Part shown: one piece after another, positions 8,416 through 14,884 of the stretch
Position numbering within the stretch: position 1 is the first letter of the stretch
Layout: each line of letters opens with the position of its first letter
From: a virus
Virus record (IMG/VR): IMGVR_UViG_3300045118_000787
Coordinates: 1 to 35,141 of that record
Reading direction: 5' to 3' (one strand)
Length of the DNA: 35,141 nt
Made by a program: the position numbers and the translations under genes
The notes under the pieces: model-generated
What the model was told of the DNA's origin: nothing
Databases searched by the model: none
Seen by the model: the letters and a program-made list of their open reading frames with translations, nothing else

Positions 8416-8670
8416 TTATAATATTTTGGCGTGCGTTACGTTTAGCTTACCGCGCATAAGAACGCACGGCACAAGACGCGCGTTTGAGGAGGTCATTCTC
8501 TTATGTCCCTCCCGTAATCTTTTTTCAAAATTTAGTTGGAAGACTGCCCCAAATTCTCCCCGGCTTAATAAAAAGTCTGCTGTCGCTTGATCTGGTGTTG
8601 TATACCCACTATTGTAAAGCCACTGTGATCTTGCCAGACAAATGTTTAAAGGCCTTATAATACTAAACAT
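8416..8670 (-). CDS. Hypothetical protein before terminase
   Basis: 84 aa with a strong ribosome site (AAGGGGGAT before ATG). Mixed composition, basic C-terminal half, no recognised motif. First gene of the packaging block; the 26 nt separating it from the upstream Cys-rich gene make a co-transcript likely. Confidence 0.65.
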   Translation of the reverse strand: MFSIIRPLNICLARSQWLYNSGYTTPDQATADFLLSRGEFGAVFQLNFEKRLREGHKRMTSSNARLVPCVLMRGKLNVTHAKIL

Positions 8671-8696
8671 ATCCCCCTTAATATAAAGGACATTTT

Positions 8697-8924
8697 TTAT
8701 GGTATTTCAGGGTTTATTTTTATGTTTTTATGGCCGAGTATGCGTTGAAGAAACGCCCTATTTAAACCGCTCAATTCTCTCGGATCGTGGGGTTTCTCTC
8801 TGCGCCGGATATGACGTAGTGAATATCCACGTTTGGAGTTTTGGCGCTCAAAGTAGTTCTCTAATTCTTGGCAGGGTTTTTGGGTTTCAAGGCAGGTTTT
8901 GTTTTTGCAGGTTATACAAAACAT
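8697..8924 (-). CDS. Cys-rich putative zinc-binding regulator
   Basis: 75 aa starting MFCITCKNKTC, with four Cys (CxxC, C, C) in the first 20 residues and a basic helical rest that could hold a helix-turn-helix (YSLRHIRRRE to FLQRILGH). This layout suggests a small zinc-stabilised DNA-binding protein, perhaps a late-gene regulator since it precedes the packaging genes; that is inference. The ATG at 8924 abuts a 33-nt hairpin that contains AAAGGAGC. A TTG start at 8945 in the same frame would lie inside the hairpin. Confidence 0.65.
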   Translation of the reverse strand: MFCITCKNKTCLETQKPCQELENYFERQNSKRGYSLRHIRRREKPHDPRELSGLNRAFLQRILGHKNIKINPEIP

Positions 8925-8957
8925 AAAGCGGACAGCTCCTTTCAAGCCATCCGCTTT
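8925..8957 (-). promoter_or_regulatory. RNA hairpin sequestering a ribosome-binding site
   Basis: On the minus-strand RNA, AAAGCGGA pairs with UCCGCUUU (8 bp) and UGGCU with AGCUG inside it, leaving the loop UGAAAGG. The Shine-Dalgarno AAGGAG spans loop and stem and the stem ends at the AUG of the Cys-rich gene. It is followed by U-rich sequence (UAUGUUUUGU), so attenuation is also conceivable. Confidence 0.6.
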
Positions 8958-8993
8958 CCCAGCTTTCGCTCCGGTTTCTCCTGGCTCGCTTAA

Positions 8994-9116
8994 TTACTTC
9001 TTCACATACCTGTCGCAGTAATTCTTCCGCGCTACGAAGTGCTTGCGTTCGGCGCAGACTTTAGTATTGCGGTCGTAATACTTGCAGTCCTGGCAAAACT
9101 TCTTTTCATCACGCAT
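8994..9116 (-). CDS. Small zinc-ribbon-like protein, 40 aa
   Basis: 40 aa with FCQDCKYY, then a third and a fourth Cys (KVCAERK, NYCDRY), spaced like a compact zinc knuckle. A GGGGGTGAT ribosome site precedes the ATG. Short Cys-rich proteins like this are common in phage early regions; the function is unknown. Confidence 0.65.
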   Translation of the reverse strand: MRDEKKFCQDCKYYDRNTKVCAERKHFVARKNYCDRYVKK

Positions 9117-9117
9117 A

Positions 9118-9363
9118 TCACCCCCTCAAGTAATCCTCGAGCATCTTCCGGGCCTTATCAAGCATGGTGTCCACGAGTATTCCGAGAATGAATATCGTGA
9201 AGAACACCGCGAGGCCGGAGAGCTGAAGCCATCCCCAATTAGACCATATTCCCACTCCTCTCGCCATCTTATCAAACATTATCGTAATAGCGCAACCACA
9301 GAATCCGGTCCCAATGATAATCTTACCAGACCAATTCAAAAGAAACTCCTCAAGCCAATTCAT
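9118..9363 (-). CDS. Two-TM holin-like membrane protein
   Basis: 81 aa with two hydrophobic segments (about residues 13-32 and 45-66) and a charged C-terminal tail (DKARKMLEDYLRG). Size and topology match class II holins or related phage membrane proteins. It follows two membrane micro-proteins in overlapping genes and has AAAGGAGAAAAT before the ATG. Being a holin is plausible but unproven; other two-TM candidates exist at 33054-33412. Confidence 0.65.
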   Translation of the reverse strand: MNWLEEFLLNWSGKIIIGTGFCGCAITIMFDKMARGVGIWSNWGWLQLSGLAVFFTIFILGILVDTMLDKARKMLEDYLRG

Positions 9364-9494
9364 ATTTTCTCCTTTCTGTAATTTTCATAATAACTTACCA
9401 ACCTTCTGCAGGTCTGGCTTTTCATAGATAACAGAAGCATGGCCAGAAAAATTATTGCGATGGAGACTACAAAAAGATACCATCTTAACTTCAT
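9360..9494 (-). CDS. Single-pass membrane protein, 44 aa
   Basis: 44 aa: a transmembrane helix at about residues 5-24, then a basic, Tyr-rich tail with one Cys. It starts in ATGA overlap with the upstream micro-protein and ends in ATGA overlap with the holin-like gene, so it is translationally coupled to both. Confidence 0.6.
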   Translation of the reverse strand: MKLRWYLFVVSIAIIFLAMLLLSMKSQTCRRLVSYYENYRKEKI

Positions 9495-9562
9495 TTTGTT
9501 AATAGCACTCCCGCGATAAAGCTCAGTAATCCTATAATCATCATTCCCTGGAAATATGTCAT
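9491..9562 (-). CDS. Membrane micro-protein, 23 aa
   Basis: 23 codons, overlapping the previous stop (ATGA) and preceded by GAGGAAGAG. It encodes one hydrophobic helix (MIIGLLSFIAGVLL). It forms a chain of overlapping membrane genes with the next two. Confidence 0.5.
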   Translation of the reverse strand: MTYFQGMMIIGLLSFIAGVLLTK

Positions 9563-10002
9563 CTCTTCCTCACTTCGTATTTAGAGAGGATGGCTTCGGC
9601 AACTTCTCTAAATCTTCCCTGACATATAATTGGGTCATCTGTAATTTTCCCGCATTCTTTATCGTGATACCATTTAATCCAAGTTACTTTACCATTCAAT
9701 AGTTCTACTAACTCCTCCACACCTACTTCGGGCTTCTCTCGCTTTCTCCCAAGACATTTCTCTATACAGTAAGGGCTACCCTGGCTTGTGCAGGTATTAC
9801 AGTATACATATTTTATAACCTTCTCTACCCCTACGGCATAGGGACACTTCTGGGTGTTCAAATACGAGATGATTTCGTTGATTTTATCTTCACACAGGAA
9901 AATATTATCATTCAGGGCTTGGAGAGATTCTCCTACAAAGGTATTACTCTTACCAGTAAAATAACCCTTTACAAAAGCGGGCATATTCATCTTCTCTATC
10001 AT
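9559..10002 (-). CDS. Cys-rich hypothetical protein
   Basis: 147 aa with several Cys (YCNTC, PYCIEKC, and later KECG and IICQG), suggesting metal binding in the middle region. A strong AAAGGAGTTAT site precedes the ATG. The C-terminal helix FREVAEAILSKYE resembles tails of small phage accessory proteins. Function unknown. Confidence 0.7.
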   Translation of the reverse strand: MIEKMNMPAFVKGYFTGKSNTFVGESLQALNDNIFLCEDKINEIISYLNTQKCPYAVGVEKVIKYVYCNTCTSQGSPYCIEKCLGRKREKPEVGVEELVELLNGKVTWIKWYHDKECGKITDDPIICQGRFREVAEAILSKYEVRKR

Positions 10003-10283
10003 ATAACTCCTTTCAGGGTAGTTGTTCTAGTGATGGGATTATCGGCTGTCGGAAGCGCCTGCCAGCCGAGTCGCGTCAATGTTACGGCCGGCTGCGGCAC
10101 AGGCGGGATCTCTGCGGCGAGACGCGTCCTTACGCCTTCGGCATCCGCTATCGCCCTGGCTATGGTGATGCGGACTTTACTCATATTCTCCGCTTCTTGT
10201 ATTCCGTGAAATGTTTTGGTTTTATAAAAGTGATACATTAGTTCGCTATCGGGATTTCCATATCTTATCATATCCCAAAACAT
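9999..10283 (-). CDS. Hypothetical early protein, start uncertain
   Basis: 94 aa from the ATG at 10283 (MFWDMIRYGNPDSEL). The frame is open further upstream to a TTG at 10427, but that extension runs through a cluster of hairpins and translates poorly, so I prefer a later start. GTG or TTG codons about 20 nt upstream, behind AAGAAGG, are alternatives. The Thr/Pro/Ala-rich C-terminus has no recognised motif. It overlaps the next gene by 4 nt. Confidence 0.55.
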   Translation of the reverse strand: MFWDMIRYGNPDSELMYHFYKTKTFHGIQEAENMSKVRITIARAIADAEGVRTRLAAEIPPVPQPAVTLTRLGWQALPTADNPITRTTTLKGVI

Positions 10284-10328
10284 ATCATCGTCCACCCAAC
10301 CCACCAATACCTTCTTTACGGTATAGAG

Positions 10329-10440
10329 GGGTAATGGAGTGGCAGGGATTGCACCTGCAAGTCGCTTCTGTAACGACGGTTCAGAGATAGCAGATTGTCG
10401 ACAATCTCTCTTATCCGAGCGTGGCAACCGAGCCCCGATT
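10329..10440 (-). other. Cluster of stem-loops, partly tRNA-like
   Basis: The minus-strand RNA can form AGAUUGUC/GACAAUCU (a 16-bp perfect palindrome, 10392-10407), GUCG-N9-CGAC, and GCAGG-UGCAAUC-CCUGC, which is like a tRNA T-arm. I could not find a matching acceptor stem or a standard anticodon arm, so this is not called a tRNA. It fills most of the gene-poor stretch 10284-10497. Confidence 0.35.
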
Positions 10441-10497
10441 TTACGGAATACTCTGCGTTAAGATAATCACTCATCACGCCACACCCCATCACCCCTT

Positions 10498-10659
10498 CTA
10501 CACCTGTTCATAAAACCCCATTTTTCTTTTGAGTTTCGCTAACCTATCTTTTTCCCAAATACTCATACTTGCATGCCATTGGCATTGTCGTAATATTTCT
10601 TCGTATTCTGCTTTTAGCCCATTATACTTACGCTTTTTATATTCTTTCCACCACTTCAT
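10498..10659 (-). CDS. Hypothetical small basic protein, 53 aa
   Basis: 53 aa, rich in Lys, Trp and Tyr (begins MKWWKEYKKRKYNG). It overlaps the upstream stop (ATGA at 10659-10656) and has AAGGAGATAATGAA as ribosome site. Likely a small nucleic-acid-binding or accessory protein; no family recognised. Confidence 0.7.
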   Translation of the reverse strand: MKWWKEYKKRKYNGLKAEYEEILRQCQWHASMSIWEKDRLAKLKRKMGFYEQV

Positions 10660-10913
10660 TTCATTATCTCCTTCAGCCGAGTGCGGATTTCGGCTCGGAG
10701 GTTATTTCTTATACAAGCATAGCAATTACCATCTGTATGGGTAGTAATATCTGTCTCATCCTCCCCCACCTGTTCCAATACAAGTTGTGAGATAGAAGTA
10801 AGGGCTTGGTCAACTATTAAATCCCGTTCTCGTGCGACAACAAACTTTCTCCCAAATTGCCCTGCTGCTGTATCACACATAGCACTTAATATCTCCCTCA
10901 CAGTCTTTGCCAT
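10656..10913 (-). CDS. Hypothetical protein, 85 aa
   Basis: 85 aa from the ATG at 10913, chosen over the ATG at 11000 because GGGAGGAATGAG precedes it and the longer form would overlap the neighbour by 86 nt. It holds NCYACIR, one CxxC-like pair, and amphipathic helices. Function unknown. Confidence 0.65.
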   Translation of the reverse strand: MAKTVREILSAMCDTAAGQFGRKFVVARERDLIVDQALTSISQLVLEQVGEDETDITTHTDGNCYACIRNNLRAEIRTRLKEIMK

Positions 10914-10914
10914 C

Positions 10915-11292
10915 TCATTCCTCCCGCTTACAATAATCAGAACATCGCAAGGTTTTTCTATTCCATTGGTCGGATATACATTCAAATAATTCAGACTCAT
11001 TTACTCTATAATACGATATAGAACCTCGTAATAATTCAGCCCGTTTTTTGCATATTAGGGTGCAGGGGTCGGGCTTGTGTGGGCTTTCCATAAAGTTCTG
11101 CACAAAGGCGTGTTCACACGATAGGCATATAGACTTTAAGTTCTTATATTCTTTTTCTTCAAGGGCTTTCTTCTCTGCCTCTTGTTCCCTCTTTACGCGG
11201 GCAACAAAATCTACGTTCTTTTCACCATTTCTTTGTTCTATCCCATCCATAATCCCTATCCGAGCCTCTAATGTTTTTTCCCATATCCCCAT
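10915..11292 (-). CDS. Cys-rich hypothetical protein, 125 aa
   Basis: 125 aa: a charged helical N-terminal half, then CLSCEHAF, PCTLICKK, LFECISD and RCSDYC, giving seven to eight Cys that could bind zinc. AAGGAGGAATAAT precedes the ATG. It belongs to the early region behind the MT-A70 gene. Confidence 0.7.
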   Translation of the reverse strand: MGIWEKTLEARIGIMDGIEQRNGEKNVDFVARVKREQEAEKKALEEKEYKNLKSICLSCEHAFVQNFMESPHKPDPCTLICKKRAELLRGSISYYRVNESELFECISDQWNRKTLRCSDYCKREE

Positions 11293-11307
11293 ATTATTCC
11301 TCCTTCG

Positions 11308-11892
11308 TTAATGAGCGGACTCTACTTCATTACCCCATACATCCCAACCTTCTGTTTTTTGGCGGGCAAAAAGTTCTATGCGAGGTAAGTCACCACATAA
11401 TTCCACAATCTTATTTCTAACTTCATCAGGTTTTCTGCTATGTTCTTTACGAGGTGATAAAACTATTTGTGATATGAATTTACTTTGTCTATTTAATATC
11501 CCTTTTGGTGTTAGTCCAGCAATACATACTTCTGCATTTGACGCAGTCCAATGTCCTATCCCAAAAAATATATCTTTCTTCGTAAAAAACATTTTGTCAC
11601 AAGATTTATTTAATTTTATCCAAGTAAAAGCAAAGGTCTTATAAATAAATCCCCAATTATCCATCACTTGTAATGCCTCTTTTAAGCAGGGGGGGGTAGC
11701 CCATAAAAATAATTTACAATTATCGTCTACTATTTCTTTAATAGGCATATTGCATATGTCTTCAATGCTCATAGTTTGGTAATATCGTTTTGCACAACCT
11801 TGTGCAACCTTCTTATCCTCTGACCATACTTTATAACTCCACGGCGGGTCAGCATATATAATTTGATATTTCTTATTCGGAAAAGGTATCAT
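11308..11892 (-). CDS. MT-A70 family DNA adenine methyltransferase
   Basis: 194 aa with the catalytic motif ADPPW (D15-W18) near the N-terminus, the following YYQTMSIEDI segment, FLWATPP, and the C-terminal RIELFARQKTEGWDVWGNE typical of MT-A70-type N6-adenine methyltransferases (SAM-dependent). In phages these usually mark DNA against host restriction. It is a stand-alone catalytic domain, unlike the second copy at 15819-16778. Its start overlaps a micro-ORF. Confidence 0.88.
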   Translation of the reverse strand: MIPFPNKKYQIIYADPPWSYKVWSEDKKVAQGCAKRYYQTMSIEDICNMPIKEIVDDNCKLFLWATPPCLKEALQVMDNWGFIYKTFAFTWIKLNKSCDKMFFTKKDIFFGIGHWTASNAEVCIAGLTPKGILNRQSKFISQIVLSPRKEHSRKPDEVRNKIVELCGDLPRIELFARQKTEGWDVWGNEVESAH

Positions 11893-11960
11893 TCTCCCTC
11901 CAACGACTGAACTATGGCACGGGCGAGGTCTTTTATAGTCATATCTACCTCCTCACTCAT
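11889..11960 (-). CDS. Micro-peptide between two methyltransferases, 23 aa
   Basis: 23 codons overlapping both neighbours by ATGA. An internal ATG (17-aa form, MTIKDLARAIVQSLEGE) has a better GGAGGTAGAT site. It may be a coupling peptide or a tiny helical protein. Confidence 0.4.
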   Translation of the reverse strand: MSEEVDMTIKDLARAIVQSLEGE

Positions 11961-13228
11961 ATAAGCATCCCTTCGGTATTATTTATTCTTTTTTCGGATA
12001 TTTCTATATATTTCGGATTTAATTCAATGCCGATATAACGCCGCCCTAATTTCTTTGCCACTACTCCTGTCGTGCCTGCTCCAAAGAATGGGTCTAATAT
12101 GGTATCGCCCTTTTTGCTACCAGCCAATATGCACGGCCTAATCAAATCTTCGGGAAAGGTGGCGAAGTGGGCTTCCTTGAAGGGCTTGGTGGTTACTGTC
12201 CAGACAGAGCGTTTGTTGCGATCTGTTTTAGAACCATCAGTATTCCACCCCTTACCAACTCCTTGATAAATCCCATAAGGTTTCCCTGTGGGGTCTTTTA
12301 AATTCTTATACGAACTATTGTATTTTCCAGGATTTCCCTTTCTTTCATCCACAAAATCTTCCTTTATCGCCTCATTATCAAAATAATACTTCTGGCTCTT
12401 GGCTAATAAGAAAATGTATTCGTGTGCCTTTGTGCATCTGTCGGTTACGCTTTCCGGCATACAATTTGGTTTTGACCATATCAAATCTTGCCTCAAGAAC
12501 CAGCCGTCTTGTTGTAAAGCCATCGCTACCATCCAAGGAATCGGTATTAAATCTTTTGGCTTGACATATTGGCTAAATCTGCTATAATTTAAGCATGCAT
12601 TATAAGCGGACGAAACAACATAAGAAGAAGATGAGTCAGATTCTTTCGGGGAAACCAAAACCTTGGTTGAGGGGACGGAAGCGTCCCGAACATTCTGCCT
12701 TGATGAAGAAATGGTGGACTCCTGAACGCAGGGAGGCAAAACGCCAAGAGGCTCTTGGGAAGAATTTGAATGCTCGTTATCACGGTCTTTCTGCAAAGTC
12801 TGCTGCACGCCTTGTTCAACGAATTGGTCATTGTGAGCGATGTCAACATGATGGGACAAAATCTCGCCTCGGTGTTCACCATCAGAATCGCAACAAGCAC
12901 GACCATCGCCTTGAGAACATTGAGATTCTTTGTCATCATTGTCATATGATTGAACATCGGAAAGAGATTGGCTGGGCTGCCTACCACCAGAAGCGTAAGA
13001 CGACCCCAAATTAAGCCACAGAGTTCCGTCATCTTTCAGCACCCGTTTTACTTCTCGGAATACCTCAACGAGTTTCTGGACATACATTTCAGGGGTTTCT
13101 TCGAGACCGATTTGCCCCTCAATCCCATAATCCCGAAGTCCGTAATAGGGCGGGCTCGTAACGCACATCTGCACCGAGCAATCGGGGAGTTTTTTAAGTT
13201 CGGTTAAGCAATCGCCCTGTAGTATCAT
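11957..13228 (-). CDS. Beta-class DNA methyltransferase with an inserted HNH gene
   Basis: 423 aa, against roughly 280-290 aa expected for this family. Catalytic motif TSPPYYGLRDYG (S25-Y28) and the C-terminal SAM motif LDPFFGAGTTG show an N4-cytosine or N6-adenine methyltransferase of the beta (TSPPY first) type. Conserved blocks stop at about residue 82 (LGSSYASGG) and resume at about 225 (YVKPKDLIPIPW). The ~140 residues between are low-complexity, Ser/Asp/Gln/Cys-rich and are the antisense of a plus-strand HNH gene. No stop interrupts the frame, so an enzyme with a long loop could still be made. The start overlaps an upstream ORF stop. Confidence 0.88.
   Translation of the reverse strand: MILQGDCLTELKKLPDCSVQMCVTSPPYYGLRDYGIEGQIGLEETPEMYVQKLVEVFREVKRVLKDDGTLWLNLGSSYASGGRQPSQSLSDVQSYDNDDKESQCSQGDGRACCDSDGEHRGEILSHHVDIAHNDQFVEQGVQQTLQKDRDNEHSNSSQEPLGVLPPCVQESTISSSRQNVRDASVPSTKVLVSPKESDSSSSYVVSSAYNACLNYSRFSQYVKPKDLIPIPWMVAMALQQDGWFLRQDLIWSKPNCMPESVTDRCTKAHEYIFLLAKSQKYYFDNEAIKEDFVDERKGNPGKYNSSYKNLKDPTGKPYGIYQGVGKGWNTDGSKTDRNKRSVWTVTTKPFKEAHFATFPEDLIRPCILAGSKKGDTILDPFFGAGTTGVVAKKLGRRYIGIELNPKYIEISEKRINNTEGMLI
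12561..12588 (+). promoter_or_regulatory. Consensus sigma70-type promoter for the antisense HNH gene
   Basis: TTGACA (12561-12566), 16-nt spacer, TATAAT (12583-12588): perfect hexamers. The expected start (7 nt past the -10) is the A of the HNH ATG at 12595, so the transcript should be leaderless. The promoter lies inside conserved methyltransferase codons. Confidence 0.75.
12595..13014 (+). CDS. HNH homing-type endonuclease, antisense inside methyltransferase
   Basis: 139 aa. The N-terminal region has GKPKPWLRGRKRPEHS, a NUMOD3-like DNA-binding motif of homing enzymes. The C-terminal part is a zinc-stabilised HNH fold: CERC (80-83), VHHQNRNKH (H95/H96), N108, then LCHHCH (113-117) and H121. 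Likely a free-standing nicking or cutting endonuclease that spreads its own gene. It has no ribosome site; a perfect promoter puts the transcript start at the ATG. Opposite strand to all neighbours. Its last codons overlap conserved methyltransferase sequence, so the insertion is about 12600-12990. Confidence 0.88.
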   Translation: MHYKRTKQHKKKMSQILSGKPKPWLRGRKRPEHSALMKKWWTPERREAKRQEALGKNLNARYHGLSAKSAARLVQRIGHCERCQHDGTKSRLGVHHQNRNKHDHRLENIEILCHHCHMIEHRKEIGWAAYHQKRKTTPN

Positions 13229-13350
13229 CTCACATTCCTCAATAACTGCTCCCTCTCAAGGGGGGTGCATCGTAGGTAGTATAAGAGGCTACGCCACATA
13301 TCACGAAGAAGAAGGAAGTATTTCATATAACCATGTTTGTAGCTTGCCAT
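13225..13350 (-). CDS. Possible 41-aa basic protein
   Basis: An open frame that ends in ATGA overlap with the methyltransferase start, the arrangement used by real genes here. However, it has no Shine-Dalgarno and unremarkable codons. Tyr/Leu/Arg-rich. Weak call. Confidence 0.35.
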   Translation of the reverse strand: MASYKHGYMKYFLLLRDMWRSLLYYLRCTPLEREQLLRNVR

Positions 13351-13358
13351 ACAAGGAG

Positions 13359-13376
13359 TTGTATATTATGATACAA
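13359..13376. promoter_or_regulatory. Inverted repeat, possible operator
   Basis: TTGTAT-N6-ATACAA, a perfect 6-bp inverted repeat with an AT-rich centre, lies in the short gap between the RlpA-like gene and the 41-aa ORF. It could be a repressor site or a weak hairpin. Confidence 0.3.
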
Positions 13377-13380
13377 GTTG

Positions 13381-13773
13381 TTACTCCGCGACCATCACTA
13401 TGCTCACCGGTATAATGCCTTGTTTAAGGTCAGCAATTCTATTAAACGCCGCTTTCGCGAGGTCAATTTTCCTACCCAGCCTGTATAACCTTTTGGCCGG
13501 GCCCCGGTCTGTAACCACGCATTTAACGGTTTTCCCATTTTCCAGATTCCGCACCAAGAGTATCGTCCCATAGTCATAATCCCAAGACGCACATGTAAGG
13601 GCATTGTCATTAAGAACCTCCCCATTCGCCATTATTCCCAAAGTCCCCTCTCTCTTACAGCTCTCTACCGAATACCAACTCGCGGTGACTTCCTCCCCAA
13701 ATGCCTGCCCCATACACAAAATCACCCAAACATAGAAGATATACACAAATGTATACTTTATGGTTTTAGGCAT
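13381..13773 (-). CDS. RlpA-like exported peptidoglycan lysin
   Basis: 130 aa: an N-terminal signal peptide or signal anchor (about residues 9-26, ending QAFGEE), then a double-psi beta-barrel as in RlpA. Diagnostic segments are TASWYS, MANGEVLND, ILLVRNLENGK, CVVTDRGP and KIDLAKAAFNRI; the DRGP aspartate and the following ID match catalytic or structural residues of RlpA lytic transglycosylases. No SPOR domain. A phage copy with a signal sequence suggests Sec-dependent export for lysis. GGGGAGGACGAA precedes the ATG. Confidence 0.82.
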   Translation of the reverse strand: MPKTIKYTFVYIFYVWVILCMGQAFGEEVTASWYSVESCKREGTLGIMANGEVLNDNALTCASWDYDYGTILLVRNLENGKTVKCVVTDRGPAKRLYRLGRKIDLAKAAFNRIADLKQGIIPVSIVMVAE

Positions 13774-14057
13774 TTCGTCCTCCCCTGCATACGGTTTTCG
13801 TGGTGGATCATGGCTTGCCAGAACTCGTATCTGTAAGTGAGCGCGAACGCTATCCGGTGTCTGTAATTATGGGGGTATGTATCGAGAAACTCCTTGCGCT
13901 CTATCTTGAATTTCTCCACATCAGGGTCGCGGGTCCGGCCATCCAGGATGTCATGTTGTATTGGGTGAAGCATTATGAGGTTCTCTGGGCAGTTGCAGCC
14001 GTTCTTACCAGCCATGCCCCTATGAAACCAATGGCACTTTTCTATGAGTTTTCTCAT
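13758..14057 (-). CDS. HNH-like protein
   Basis: 99 aa. The segment CHWFHRGMAGKNG, then CPENLIMLHPIQHD, resembles the HNH layout (His, Asn-Leu, His) of small phage nucleases, and a helical tail follows. The first Cys/His set is less regular than in the HNH protein at 12595. Starts in ATGA overlap with the radical SAM gene and overlaps the lysin by 16 nt. It could be a recombination or packaging-type HNH nuclease; moderate confidence. Confidence 0.65.
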   Translation of the reverse strand: MRKLIEKCHWFHRGMAGKNGCNCPENLIMLHPIQHDILDGRTRDPDVEKFKIERKEFLDTYPHNYRHRIAFALTYRYEFWQAMIHHENRMQGRTKCLKP

Positions 14058-14884
14058 ATTTTATATTTCATTATTGTTTTCATTATTGCAGGTCTTGTCC
14101 ATTGTCTTTGCAGTAGGTTCCAGGCTCTTTCTTTGTAAAGATATGTCCCATCCCATCCATCCCTATCAGTTCTATAACGCATTGCAAATGGAAGTGTTCC
14201 AATCTCCCACGCCTTACGTAGTCTTATCTCCGCATTCTCAATCGTATCGCCTTCATACCCCACCAGAACATAACACCGAATTTTATCTCGATTAAAATAT
14301 TTTGATAATTTTTCTACTGCTTTCTGCAAGGGTTTTTCTGCATTTGGATGATCATAAGCAAGCCATATCTGATAAATACGAAGCCCTCGTAACTGTTCCA
14401 CTATTTCATCGGTAATCCTTCCTGCCTCAAGACCCCCTGAAAAATCTATATGTTTTTGTGTTTTGAGCATTGAGAAAACTGCATCTATATGACTTTTAGA
14501 ACAGGCGAGTAAGTTATTATCCTGAACTATATTGCCTTCGGCGATCGGGAGTTCCCTTATCTTGCCTTCACGCTTTGGCACAAAACAAAATCCACAGGAA
14601 TTAGGACAACCCCTCGAAGTTATTACAACGCCTTTTTTAAGAAACATCCCCACCTCAAATGCACCGCCCATATCATTATAGGCAGGCCCACCCCAAAAAA
14701 CTTTTTTAGTATGAGAAGCCCATTCTTTTATTAACTGATTTGCTTTTTCTAAATCCCATGTAAAAGTAACGGATATATATACCCTATCATATTTTGGTGT
14801 GTATAAATCTGGGATATCAAAATATGCGTTCTTATCCGTAGGAGACATATTTGTTTTAGTTGGGAATACCCTTGCTATTTTCAT
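14054..14884 (-). CDS. Radical SAM enzyme
   Basis: 276 aa. CPNSCGFC (Cys93, Cys97, Cys100) is the canonical CxxxCxxC binding the 4Fe-4S cluster that cleaves SAM. It follows an N-terminal region with a GGPAYND motif reminiscent of the Rossmann-like domain of cobalamin-type or MiaB-like radical SAM proteins. A TIM-barrel-like remainder includes HIDFSGGLEAG and YVLVGYEGDT. The substrate is unknown; in a phage, base or nucleotide modification is a reasonable guess. Its ATG directly follows the stop of the replication gene. Confidence 0.82.
   Translation of the reverse strand: MKIARVFPTKTNMSPTDKNAYFDIPDLYTPKYDRVYISVTFTWDLEKANQLIKEWASHTKKVFWGGPAYNDMGGAFEVGMFLKKGVVITSRGCPNSCGFCFVPKREGKIRELPIAEGNIVQDNNLLACSKSHIDAVFSMLKTQKHIDFSGGLEAGRITDEIVEQLRGLRIYQIWLAYDHPNAEKPLQKAVEKLSKYFNRDKIRCYVLVGYEGDTIENAEIRLRKAWEIGTLPFAMRYRTDRDGWDGTYLYKERAWNLLQRQWTRPAIMKTIMKYKI

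Noticed and set aside
10329-10440. tRNA gene on the minus strand
   Set aside because: Only a T-arm-like hairpin fits; no matching acceptor stem, D-arm or standard 7-nt anticodon loop found.
12589-13032. Third open frame through the HNH/methyltransferase overlap (minus strand)
   Set aside because: No ribosome site or family features; a by-product of the double coding there.
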